Shown here: positions 26,250 to 33,207 of the stretch, in pieces
Layout: every line of letters starts with the position of its first letter
Numbering within the stretch: position 1 is the first letter of the stretch
NCBI RefSeq assembly: GCF_006539565.1
Contig: NZ_BJNG01000025.1
Coordinates: 62,001-126,000, forward strand
Direction: 5' to 3'
DNA length: 64,000 nucleotides
DNA from: Pseudonocardia hydrocarbonoxydans
GTDB taxonomy: Bacteria > Actinomycetota > Actinomycetes > Mycobacteriales > Pseudonocardiaceae
Notes under the pieces: model-generated
What the model was told of the DNA's origin: nothing
Seen by the model: the letters and a program-made list of their open reading frames with translations, nothing else
The model's database searches: none
Translations under genes and position numbers: made by a program

Positions 26250-26768
26250 TCAGTTACCCCCTCCGGCCACGGAGACCGGGGTGTCGGTCTGGGCGGGCGA
26301 GCCGGGCTTCATCTTCTGTGCCGCCGACTGCACCGCCCGGACGATGTTCTGGTAGCCCGTGCACCGGCAGAGGTTGCCCTCGATGCCCTCACGGACCTCC
26401 TGCTCGTCGGGGTCGGGGTTGTCGCCCAGCAGGTCGATCGCCTGCATGATCATCCCCGGCGTGCAGTAGCCGCACTGCAGGGCGTGCTTCTCGTTGAAGG
26501 CCTCCTGCACGGGGTGCAGCTTGCCGTCGCAGGCGATGCCCTCGATCGTGGTGACCTCGGCGCCGTCCGCCTGGACCGCGAGGACGGAGCAGGACTTCAC
26601 GCTCTGCCCGTTGAGGTGCACGGTGCATGCACCGCAGTTGCTGGTGTCGCACCCGACGAGGGTGCCGGTCTTGCCGAGGCGTTCCCTCAGGTAGTGGACC
26701 AACAACGTACGGGGCTCGACGTCGTCGGCGTAGTTCACGCCGTCGACGGTGACCCGGACCTGTGCCAT
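26250..26768 (-). CDS. coxS: Molybdenum hydroxylase 2Fe-2S subunit (CoxS-like)
   Basis: A 172-residue small subunit with two [2Fe-2S] clusters. The plant-ferredoxin-type N-terminal cluster is CDTSNCGAC plus a later Cys in SVKSC. The C-terminal helical cluster is CGYCTPGM and CRCTGYQNI. It is the first gene of the operon S-L-M(-G). The ATG start has a strong AGGAGA Shine-Dalgarno; upstream in-frame codons read Arg/His-rich sequence and are rejected. A short tail after residue 155 is extra compared with typical CoxS. Confidence 0.94.
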   Translation of the reverse strand: MAQVRVTVDGVNYADDVEPRTLLVHYLRERLGKTGTLVGCDTSNCGACTVHLNGQSVKSCSVLAVQADGAEVTTIEGIACDGKLHPVQEAFNEKHALQCGYCTPGMIMQAIDLLGDNPDPDEQEVREGIEGNLCRCTGYQNIVRAVQSAAQKMKPGSPAQTDTPVSVAGGGN

Positions 26769-26986
26769 ATGTCTTCTCCTAGGCAACGACGTCGGTGACA
26801 GTTCCGCCATCACTCCCTTGTGGTGGCGCCCACATCTCACCGCTGATCATCGGGCCCCGCAAGGAAGCCCAGCCTGGCCGCAGGGGAGCAGATCATGGCT
26901 GGTCGGACGTCTGCGGGCAACAAACCGCTGACGCGGATCAGATCGCCCGAATAATCCGCAAGAGCGGAGGGCGAACACCGATTTTA
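26769..26986 (-). promoter_or_regulatory. coxS promoter region and mftF terminator
   Basis: A gap of 218 bases without a gene. At the mftF end a double stop (TGATAA) is followed by the small hairpin TCCGC-TCTT-GCGGA (26955-26968) and TTATT, a weak intrinsic terminator. The coxS end must hold the operon promoter, but I could not identify a convincing -10/-35 pair. The stretch next to the mftF stop is unusually AT-rich. Confidence 0.5.
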
Positions 26987-28420
26987 TCATCCATTTGGAC
27001 CAACCCTGACGGCTGGTCCGGTCGGCCTCAACGGTGCGGTGGTGCGGTGCGCCGCCGCGCCCCACCAGAGCCCGGCGCCGTAGGCCAGGTCGTCGAGGCG
27101 GTGGGCCACCAGGTGCTCGACGGGGCCGGGGCGGGCCCGGTCGTCGCGGTCGCGGTGGCGCCACCAGTCGAGCAGTCCCTCGCCCAGCGCGACGGCGAGC
27201 ACCCGCCTGCGGGCCCCGCGCGAGACGGCGCACGCGGCCACCGACAGCGGCCAGTAGTGGCGCGTCACGGCGTCGGCGGTCTGCGACAGCGCCCCCAGCG
27301 CGCCGAGCCCGACGAGCCGGGCCGCGGTGGCCCGCGGGTGCGCGACGTCGAGCCGCCGCGACAGCCGTTCGACGGCCACGGCCCCCACCACCCCCGCCGC
27401 GGCCACCGCCCACGGCCGGGCGACCAGCGCCAGCCCGGCCACGGCGGCCGAGGTCGGGCTCAGCACCATCGGGGGCACGGACCCGCGGTGGCGCAGTGCG
27501 AGCGGCGCCGCGCCGGTGCCGTACTGGGCCTTGCGCCACCACCACTTCCCGAGCGTGGTGCGGTGGTCGTGGGCGACGCGCGACCCGGGGGCGTAGCGCA
27601 TCCGCCAGCCGTCGGCGTGCAGGCGCAGGACCAGGTCGACGTCCTCGGCCACGTGCATGTCCTCGTCGAACCCGGCGCCCGCGGCGTCGCGGCGCACCAC
27701 CATCGCCGCGCTCGGGACGTAGGCGACGCGGGAGCGCGGGACGATCAGCGCCGGGTCCGGTCCCAGGTCGAGCGAGGAGCGCACGGCCTCGTAGCGGCCC
27801 AGCCGTCCGACGACCGGGGCCAGCGCCACGATCCGCGGCGCGGCCAGCCCGACGGCCGGGTCGGCGAACGCGGCGAGCAGCGGGGCGAGCCAGCCGGGCT
27901 CGGGCACGACGTCGGAGTCGAGGAACGCCACCAGCGGCGTCGACGCGGCGCGCAGCCCGGTGTTGCGGGCCGCGGACGCCCCGCGGCCCACCTCGTGGCG
28001 CAGCACCGTGGCCCGCGGACCGGCGGCGGCCCGGATGGCGCGCGGGTCGGCCGACCCGTCGTCGACGACGACGAGCGCACCGACCCCGCCGATCGCGGCC
28101 ACCAGCCGCCGCAGCCCGTCGACGCGGTCCTGCACCGGCACTACCACGGTGACGGCGTCGGGCCCCGGCCCCGGCGGCCCGTCGACGGGGTGGGCGATGC
28201 CGACGTCGAGCAGCCGGCGGGCGAGCGCACGCGACGTCGGCCCGTCGACGGTGAACCCCCCACCGGCCAGCAGCGTCCGCCCGGCGGGCGCCAGCCTCAG
28301 CATCCGCGGCGGCGCGCCGCCCAGCAGCACCGCGCCGTCGTCGACGCGGCGGGCCCGGCGGTCGAGCTCCACCCGCAGGCCGTCGGGCAGCGTGGTGTCG
28401 GGCGGCCCCGGGGTGCGCAT
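26987..28420 (-). CDS. mftF: Mycofactocin biosynthesis glycosyltransferase MftF
   Basis: A 477-residue family 2 glycosyltransferase that glycosylates mycofactocin with an oligoglucoside chain. An N-terminal ~75-residue region precedes the GT2 domain (VTVVVPVQDRVDGLRRLVAA, VVDDGS, the DxD-type FLDSDVVPE, and HVAEDVDLVLRLHADGWRMR). The C-terminal ~150 residues contain hydrophobic stretches (VAGLALVARPWAVAAAGVVG) consistent with membrane association. It is not adjacent to mftE: an opposite-strand phosphodiesterase gene and a SnoaL-type gene intervene. The ATG start is chosen because it gives the usual N-terminus. It ends with TGATAA. Confidence 0.9.
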   Translation of the reverse strand: MRTPGPPDTTLPDGLRVELDRRARRVDDGAVLLGGAPPRMLRLAPAGRTLLAGGGFTVDGPTSRALARRLLDVGIAHPVDGPPGPGPDAVTVVVPVQDRVDGLRRLVAAIGGVGALVVVDDGSADPRAIRAAAGPRATVLRHEVGRGASAARNTGLRAASTPLVAFLDSDVVPEPGWLAPLLAAFADPAVGLAAPRIVALAPVVGRLGRYEAVRSSLDLGPDPALIVPRSRVAYVPSAAMVVRRDAAGAGFDEDMHVAEDVDLVLRLHADGWRMRYAPGSRVAHDHRTTLGKWWWRKAQYGTGAAPLALRHRGSVPPMVLSPTSAAVAGLALVARPWAVAAAGVVGAVAVERLSRRLDVAHPRATAARLVGLGALGALSQTADAVTRHYWPLSVAACAVSRGARRRVLAVALGEGLLDWWRHRDRDDRARPGPVEHLVAHRLDDLAYGAGLWWGAAAHRTTAPLRPTGPAVRVGPNG

Positions 28421-28467
28421 CCGGGCAGCGTAGGTCGCGACGCCCACCCGGTCTGCGCGCTCGGCCC

Positions 28468-29367
28468 TCAGAGATAGGAGGTGACGGTCACGCTCGCCCC
28501 GCAGCCGCACACCGCCGACTCCTCGCCCACGGTGATCCGCACCCGCTCCCCGCAGGTGCACCGCGGCATCTGGCCGTTGTTGCGCCACGGCACCCAGATG
28601 GCGGTCAGGCCGTTGCGGGCCAGCCCGCCCGCCCGCATCATCTCGGCCATCCCCTCGGTGTGGGCGCGGTTGCGCGCCACGGCCGCGACGGCCGCCTCGG
28701 GCGTCGTCCACGCGCTGAGGGTGTGCCCGCGCCGCCCGGACACCGACGCCACGATCCCGAGGAAGCCCGGGTCCTCCATGAACGCCCCGATCACCTCCTC
28801 GCTGCGCCGCGCCAGCTCGGCCTCCTCGGCCTCGTCCGCGACGTCCGCCCAGGTCATCGACAGGGCGCCGGGTACCGCCGTGCGGCCGAGGTCGGTGCGC
28901 AGCGAGAACCCGAAGTGCATCGGCCCCTCGTCGGAGGGGATGACCAGCGCCTGCATCCCCAGCTGCTCGACCATCGTCTTCTGGTCGAAGTAGCCGACGA
29001 CGCTCTCGATCCCGGCGGCGCCGACGGTGATCACGTCGACCCCGGGCAGGTCGACGGTGCCGTTCGTGGGCCCCGGCTCGCCGGGGAGCGGCCCGGTGTT
29101 CGTGCCGCGCATCCGCCACTGGGCGGTGACCCGCGCCCCGTCGACGGACGTGCCGTCGTCGGCGAAGGAGAGGTCGGGGAACGCCGCCACCAGCATGTCG
29201 ACGTAGCCGCCGACGGCCTCCCCCGGGATCGGGCCGGGCAGCGACGGGTCGACGTAGGTGCCGCCGGGGGCGAAGAGCCGGGCCACCGCGGCGCCGTCGT
29301 GGGCGTTCCAGGCGGCCAGGTACTCGTGTGCGGTGGTGAGCGGTCCGGTTGCGGTGCGGACGTTCAT
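28468..29367 (-). CDS. SnoaL-like / C-terminal zinc-ribbon protein
   Basis: A 299-residue protein of mixed architecture. Residues ~10-130 look like a SnoaL/NTF2-like polyketide-cyclase fold (TTAHEYLAAWNAHDGAAVARLF, GYVDMLVAAFPDLSFADD). Residues ~140-240 resemble an antibiotic-biosynthesis-monooxygenase-type ferredoxin-like domain (HTLSAWTTPEAAVAAV). The last ~35 residues carry CTCGERVRI and VCGCG, a four-cysteine CxC-x14-CxC knuckle that probably binds zinc. I do not recognise the full-length family and no function is assigned. An AGGAGG Shine-Dalgarno precedes the ATG. It lies 47 bases upstream of mftF on the same strand, so the two may be co-transcribed. Confidence 0.7.
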   Translation of the reverse strand: MNVRTATGPLTTAHEYLAAWNAHDGAAVARLFAPGGTYVDPSLPGPIPGEAVGGYVDMLVAAFPDLSFADDGTSVDGARVTAQWRMRGTNTGPLPGEPGPTNGTVDLPGVDVITVGAAGIESVVGYFDQKTMVEQLGMQALVIPSDEGPMHFGFSLRTDLGRTAVPGALSMTWADVADEAEEAELARRSEEVIGAFMEDPGFLGIVASVSGRRGHTLSAWTTPEAAVAAVARNRAHTEGMAEMMRAGGLARNGLTAIWVPWRNNGQMPRCTCGERVRITVGEESAVCGCGASVTVTSYL

Positions 29368-29428
29368 CGGTCGACCTCCTCGGCTCGGTGTCCTGTGGTA
29401 CCGAGGCAGCGGCGGGCCCGTTGATACG

Positions 29429-29434
29429 TAGGCT
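29429..29434 (+). promoter_or_regulatory. -10 hexamer TAGGCT of the phosphodiesterase gene
   Basis: TAGGCT lies 6 bases before the GTG at 29441 in the short divergent gap. No Shine-Dalgarno is present, so a leaderless mRNA is likely. Confidence 0.5.
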
Positions 29435-29440
29435 GCCCGG

Positions 29441-30577
29441 GTGCCCGAGGTCCCCCGGTACGGCCGGCGCTCGCTCGCCGAGGTCCTGCCCGCCCTGATG
29501 CGCGCCCTCGGTATGCCCGAGCCGGAGTCGGAGCTGGTCGTGGAGCCGGTGCGGGCGGCCGCCCTGCTGCTGGTCGACGGGCTGGGGCGCGAACTGCTCG
29601 ACGCCCACGCCGCCGACGCCCCGTTCCTCGCGGCACTGCCCGACGCCGGTCCGGTGACGGTCGGCTTCCCGTCGAGCACGTCGATCAGCCTGGCGTCGCT
29701 GGGGACCGGGTTGCCGCCGGGCGCGCACGGGCTGCTGGGGATCGCCTTCCGCGTCGACGACGTGCTGCTCGACTCGTTGAAGTGGACCTCGCACGGCGCC
29801 GGTGAGGCGGTCGACCTGCGGGAGTCCCGGCCCCCCGAGCAGGTGCAGCCCGCACCCACCGCGTTGGAGCGGGCGGCGGCGGACGGCGTGGGGGTCAGCG
29901 TGGTGTCGAACCGGGCGTTCCGCGGCTCGGGGCTGACCCGCGCGGCGCTGCGCGGCGGGCGGTTCCGCGCCGTGCACGCCATGGGCGACCTCGCCGCGGA
30001 GACCGTCGCCGCGCTGGCCGGGCCGGATCGGCGGCTCTGCTACGCCTACCACGCCGACCTCGACGCGATGGGCCACCTGCACGGACCCGGCAGCCTGGCC
30101 TGGCGCCTGCAGCTGGCCCAGGTCGACCGGCTGGTGCAGCGGATCGTGGAGAACCTGCCGCCCGACGCGGTGCTGGCGGTGACCGGCGACCACGGCATGG
30201 TGTCGGTCGACCGCCTCTTCGACGCCGACACCGACGACGCCCTGCGCCACGGCGTCGCGCTGCTGGGCGGCGACGCGCGCGCCCGGCACGTCTACGCCCG
30301 CCCGGGCGCCGCGGACGACGTGCTGGCCGCGTGGCGGGAGGTGCTCGGCGACGACGCCTGGGTCGTGCCCGGACCCGAGGCCGTCGCCCAGGGCTGGTTC
30401 GGCCCGGTCGCCCCCGCGATGCTCGACCGCGTCGGCGACGTCGTCGTCGCAACCCGCGGCACCGCCGCGGTGATCCGGTCCGAGGCCGAGCCGCTCATCT
30501 CCCGGATGCCCGGCCAGCACGGGTCGCTGTCCTCGGCCGAGCAGCTCGTGCCGCTGCTGCTGGCCCGGGGCGGCTGA
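29441..30577 (+). CDS. Alkaline phosphatase family / nucleotide pyrophosphatase protein
   Basis: A 378-residue protein of the type I phosphodiesterase / nucleotide pyrophosphatase superfamily. The metal and nucleophile segments are LLLVDGLGRELL, the nucleophile region FPSSTSISLASLGTG (the Thr/Ser of the family), YAYHADLDAMGHLHGPGS and VTGDHGMV, followed by the late metal-site PGQHGSL. There is no signal peptide, so it acts in the cytoplasm, as in the related actinobacterial proteins. The substrate is unknown. It is on the opposite strand between mftE and the SnoaL-like gene and ends 3 bases from the mftE stop. Confidence 0.88.
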   Translation: MPEVPRYGRRSLAEVLPALMRALGMPEPESELVVEPVRAAALLLVDGLGRELLDAHAADAPFLAALPDAGPVTVGFPSSTSISLASLGTGLPPGAHGLLGIAFRVDDVLLDSLKWTSHGAGEAVDLRESRPPEQVQPAPTALERAAADGVGVSVVSNRAFRGSGLTRAALRGGRFRAVHAMGDLAAETVAALAGPDRRLCYAYHADLDAMGHLHGPGSLAWRLQLAQVDRLVQRIVENLPPDAVLAVTGDHGMVSVDRLFDADTDDALRHGVALLGGDARARHVYARPGAADDVLAAWREVLGDDAWVVPGPEAVAQGWFGPVAPAMLDRVGDVVVATRGTAAVIRSEAEPLISRMPGQHGSLSSAEQLVPLLLARGG

Positions 30578-30580
30578 CGG

Positions 30581-31300
30581 TCACCCCAGGCGGCCGCGGT
30601 CGTCGGGGAGCCAGCGGCCCAGCCGCTCGCGCAGCTGACCGACCATCCCCTCCAGCAGCTCCTCGCCCTCGCGCGCCGTGGCGCCGCGCGGGTCGCCCAG
30701 CACGCCGTTGGCGCTGGCGGCGGCCACGCCGCCGCGGACCAGGGTCGGCAGCAGCTCGGCCAGCGGGGCGGTGTTGCCCGGCTCCATCGCCTCGATCCGC
30801 ACGACCGACGGGTCCAGCGCCAGCAGGATCGCGGTCTCGGTGCGCCCGGCGTGGGCGTCCCCGCCGTGCGTCCCGGACTGGGGCACCGCGCAGCCGAACC
30901 ACGCGACCTCGCGGCCCTCGTGGCGCAGCTGCGCGACGGCGTCGGGCACCGTCGGGAGGTTGCCGCCGTGGCCGTTGACGAACACCAGCCGCGACGCCCA
31001 GCGCGCCGCACTGCGCCCCAGCTCCACCAGCACCGTGCGCAGGGCGTCGTGCCCGATGGACAGCGTGCCCGCGAAGCCCTCGTGCTCGCCGGACGCCCCG
31101 TAGGCCAGCGGTGGCGCGACCAGCAGCGCCGGGTCGTCCTCGGCGGCCCGGCGGGCGACGGCGGCGGCGATGCGCGTGTCGGTGTCGAGCGGCAGGTGCG
31201 GGCCGTGCTGCTCGAGCGAGCCCACGGGGAGCAGGACGGTGTGCCGGCCGCCGAGGTCGGTCCAGGCGCGCTCCCCCAGCCGGGTGACCCGGCCGGTCAC
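30581..31300 (-). CDS. mftE: Mycofactocin precursor peptidase MftE
   Basis: A 239-residue creatininase-family metallopeptidase. MftE cuts the modified MftA peptide to release the C-terminal Val-Tyr-derived AHDP moiety. Metal-binding motifs are LPVGSLEQHGPHLPLDTD near the N-terminus, EHEGFAGTLSIG, NGHGGN and the acidic HAGRTETAILLAL. The GTG start overlaps the stop of the upstream OYE gene by 4 bases. It is the last gene of the mftA-to-mftE operon; the convergent phosphodiesterase gene ends 3 bases away. Confidence 0.93.
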   Translation of the reverse strand: MTGRVTRLGERAWTDLGGRHTVLLPVGSLEQHGPHLPLDTDTRIAAAVARRAAEDDPALLVAPPLAYGASGEHEGFAGTLSIGHDALRTVLVELGRSAARWASRLVFVNGHGGNLPTVPDAVAQLRHEGREVAWFGCAVPQSGTHGGDAHAGRTETAILLALDPSVVRIEAMEPGNTAPLAELLPTLVRGGVAAASANGVLGDPRGATAREGEELLEGMVGQLRERLGRWLPDDRGRLG

Positions 31301-33207
31301 AGACCCACCGCCACGCGGTCGCCCTCGGCCACGGCGGCGTGCACGCGGCGCGGGGCCAGGCAGTCCCCGACCCGGTGGACCGGGCGCGGTCCGCCGCGCA
31401 GCGCGGCCCACAGCGCGTCGTCGGGGGTGGGGGGCACCACGGTGACGACGAGGTCGTAGCGCCGCCGCTCGACCGTGCCGACCGTGTGGTGCAGCACCGT
31501 CACCTCCGGCCCGGCGGAGGCCCCGCCGACGGCCCCGGTGACCATCCGGTCGGTGGTGAGCGTGATGCCGGCGGCGTGGGCGCGGCGGTGGAACAGCTCC
31601 ATGTCCAGCGTGGTGCCGAGGTCCTGCGCCACGACCATCCCCGGCGTCATGATCTCCACGGTGCACCCCCGCGCCGCGAGCCACTCCGCGGCCGCGGGCG
31701 CCTGGTGGAAGCCCAGCTCGTCGTACACGAGCACGCGATCCCCCGGTGACGTCACGGCGTCCAGCCTCCCGGACAGCACGTCGCGCACGTCCACCACCCC
31801 GTCGACCGCCCAGCCCGGCCGCCGCGCCCGCGCGCCGGTGGCCAGCACCACGACGTCGGGCGCCACCCGCTCCACCAGTGCCGCGTCGACGTCGACACCG
31901 GTGCGGATCTCGACGCCCGCGGCGCGGCACTCGGCGAGCAGGTCGTGCACCACGCGGCCGAACTCGGCCCGCCCGGGCGCGGCGGCCGCGAGGCGCACCG
32001 CGCCGCCGGTGGTGTCGTCGCGCTCGTACAGCTCCACCCGGTGCCCGCGCGCCGCCGCGGTGGCCGCCGCGCGCAACCCGCCCGGCCCCGCCCCGACGAC
32101 CAGCACCCGCCTGCCCACCCCCGGCGCGGGCAGCGCCACCGACTCCCGCCCGGCCCGTGGGTTGACCGCGCACCCCAGCCACCGGTTGCGCCCCACCCGC
32201 CCGACGCACTCCTGGTTGCACCCCACGCACGCCCGCACGGGGGCCGACGCGAACGCGGGCTCGGCGATCTGCCCGCGCACGACGCCGACCAGGTCGCAGT
32301 GGCCCTGCGTCAGCGCCCGCTCGGCGTCGGCGGGGGTGGTGAAGCGACCGACCCCCACCACCGGCAGGTCGACGGCCGCGCGGATCGCCGCGGGGACGGA
32401 CAGGGCGTAGCCGGGCGGGAAGCGCAGCGAGGCCTCGACGAGGTAGAGCGTCGAGGTGGCGACGCCGATCGCGGTGTTGAGGTAGTCGACGGTCCCGGTG
32501 TCGCGCAGCCGCCGCGCGGTGGCCACGGCGTCGTCGATCCCGATGCCGTGCTCGATGCCCTCGTCGCCGCACAAGCGCACGCCCAGCACCCGGTCCGGGC
32601 CGATCGCGGCGCGCACGGCGGCGACCACGTCGAGCAGGAAGCGGTCGCGGTCGCGGCCGTGGGCGTCGGCACGCCGGTTCGTCGCGGGCGAGAGGAACTG
32701 CCGGATCAGCGACGAGTGCGCGCCCTGCAGCTCCACGCCGTCGAACCCGCCCGCGACGCACCGGGCCGCGGTCGCCGCGTAGCCGTCGACGATCCGGGCG
32801 ATGCCCACGGCGTCGAGCTCGACGGGGACCTCGCGGAACAGCGGGTCCGGCACCGGCGACGGCGCGTGCACCGGCCGCCTGCTGTACATCCCGCTCGACT
32901 GCCCGCCGTTGTGCGTGAGCTGCGCGAGCACCGCGGCCCCGTGGGCGTGCACGGCCGCGGTGATCGCGCGGTAGCCGGGCAGCGCGGCGTCGGAGGCGTG
33001 GATCAGCTTCTCGTAGGGCCGGTCGTGCGGGTCGACGCCGTGCTCCTCGGTGATCACCAGCCCGGCCCCGCCCGCGGCCCGGGCGGCGTAGTAGGCGGCG
33101 TGCTGCGCCGTGGGGAGACCGTCCTCGGCGAAGTTGGTCAGGTGGGCGGGGAAGACCACCCGGTTGCGCAGGGTCAGCGAGCCGAGCCGGATCGGGTCGT
33201 TCAGCAC
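31297..33207 (-). CDS. Mycofactocin system FadH/OYE family oxidoreductase 1
   Basis: A 636-residue enzyme of the 2,4-dienoyl-CoA reductase (FadH) / trimethylamine dehydrogenase group. Residues 1-320 form an FMN-binding old-yellow-enzyme barrel (NDPIRLGSLTLRNRVVFPAH; HNGGQSSGMYS). The [4Fe-4S] motif is intact: C327, C330, C334 and C346. The C-terminal half is a two-domain FAD/NAD(P)-binding reductase (VLVVGAGPGGLRAAATAAARG). It belongs to the OYE families that occur with mycofactocin genes; its substrate is unknown. The GTG start overlaps the upstream OYE stop by 7 bases. It occupies, with its neighbour, the place of mftD between mftC and mftE. Confidence 0.9.
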   Translation of the reverse strand: MLNDPIRLGSLTLRNRVVFPAHLTNFAEDGLPTAQHAAYYAARAAGGAGLVITEEHGVDPHDRPYEKLIHASDAALPGYRAITAAVHAHGAAVLAQLTHNGGQSSGMYSRRPVHAPSPVPDPLFREVPVELDAVGIARIVDGYAATAARCVAGGFDGVELQGAHSSLIRQFLSPATNRRADAHGRDRDRFLLDVVAAVRAAIGPDRVLGVRLCGDEGIEHGIGIDDAVATARRLRDTGTVDYLNTAIGVATSTLYLVEASLRFPPGYALSVPAAIRAAVDLPVVGVGRFTTPADAERALTQGHCDLVGVVRGQIAEPAFASAPVRACVGCNQECVGRVGRNRWLGCAVNPRAGRESVALPAPGVGRRVLVVGAGPGGLRAAATAAARGHRVELYERDDTTGGAVRLAAAAPGRAEFGRVVHDLLAECRAAGVEIRTGVDVDAALVERVAPDVVVLATGARARRPGWAVDGVVDVRDVLSGRLDAVTSPGDRVLVYDELGFHQAPAAAEWLAARGCTVEIMTPGMVVAQDLGTTLDMELFHRRAHAAGITLTTDRMVTGAVGGASAGPEVTVLHHTVGTVERRRYDLVVTVVPPTPDDALWAALRGGPRPVHRVGDCLAPRRVHAAVAEGDRVAVGL

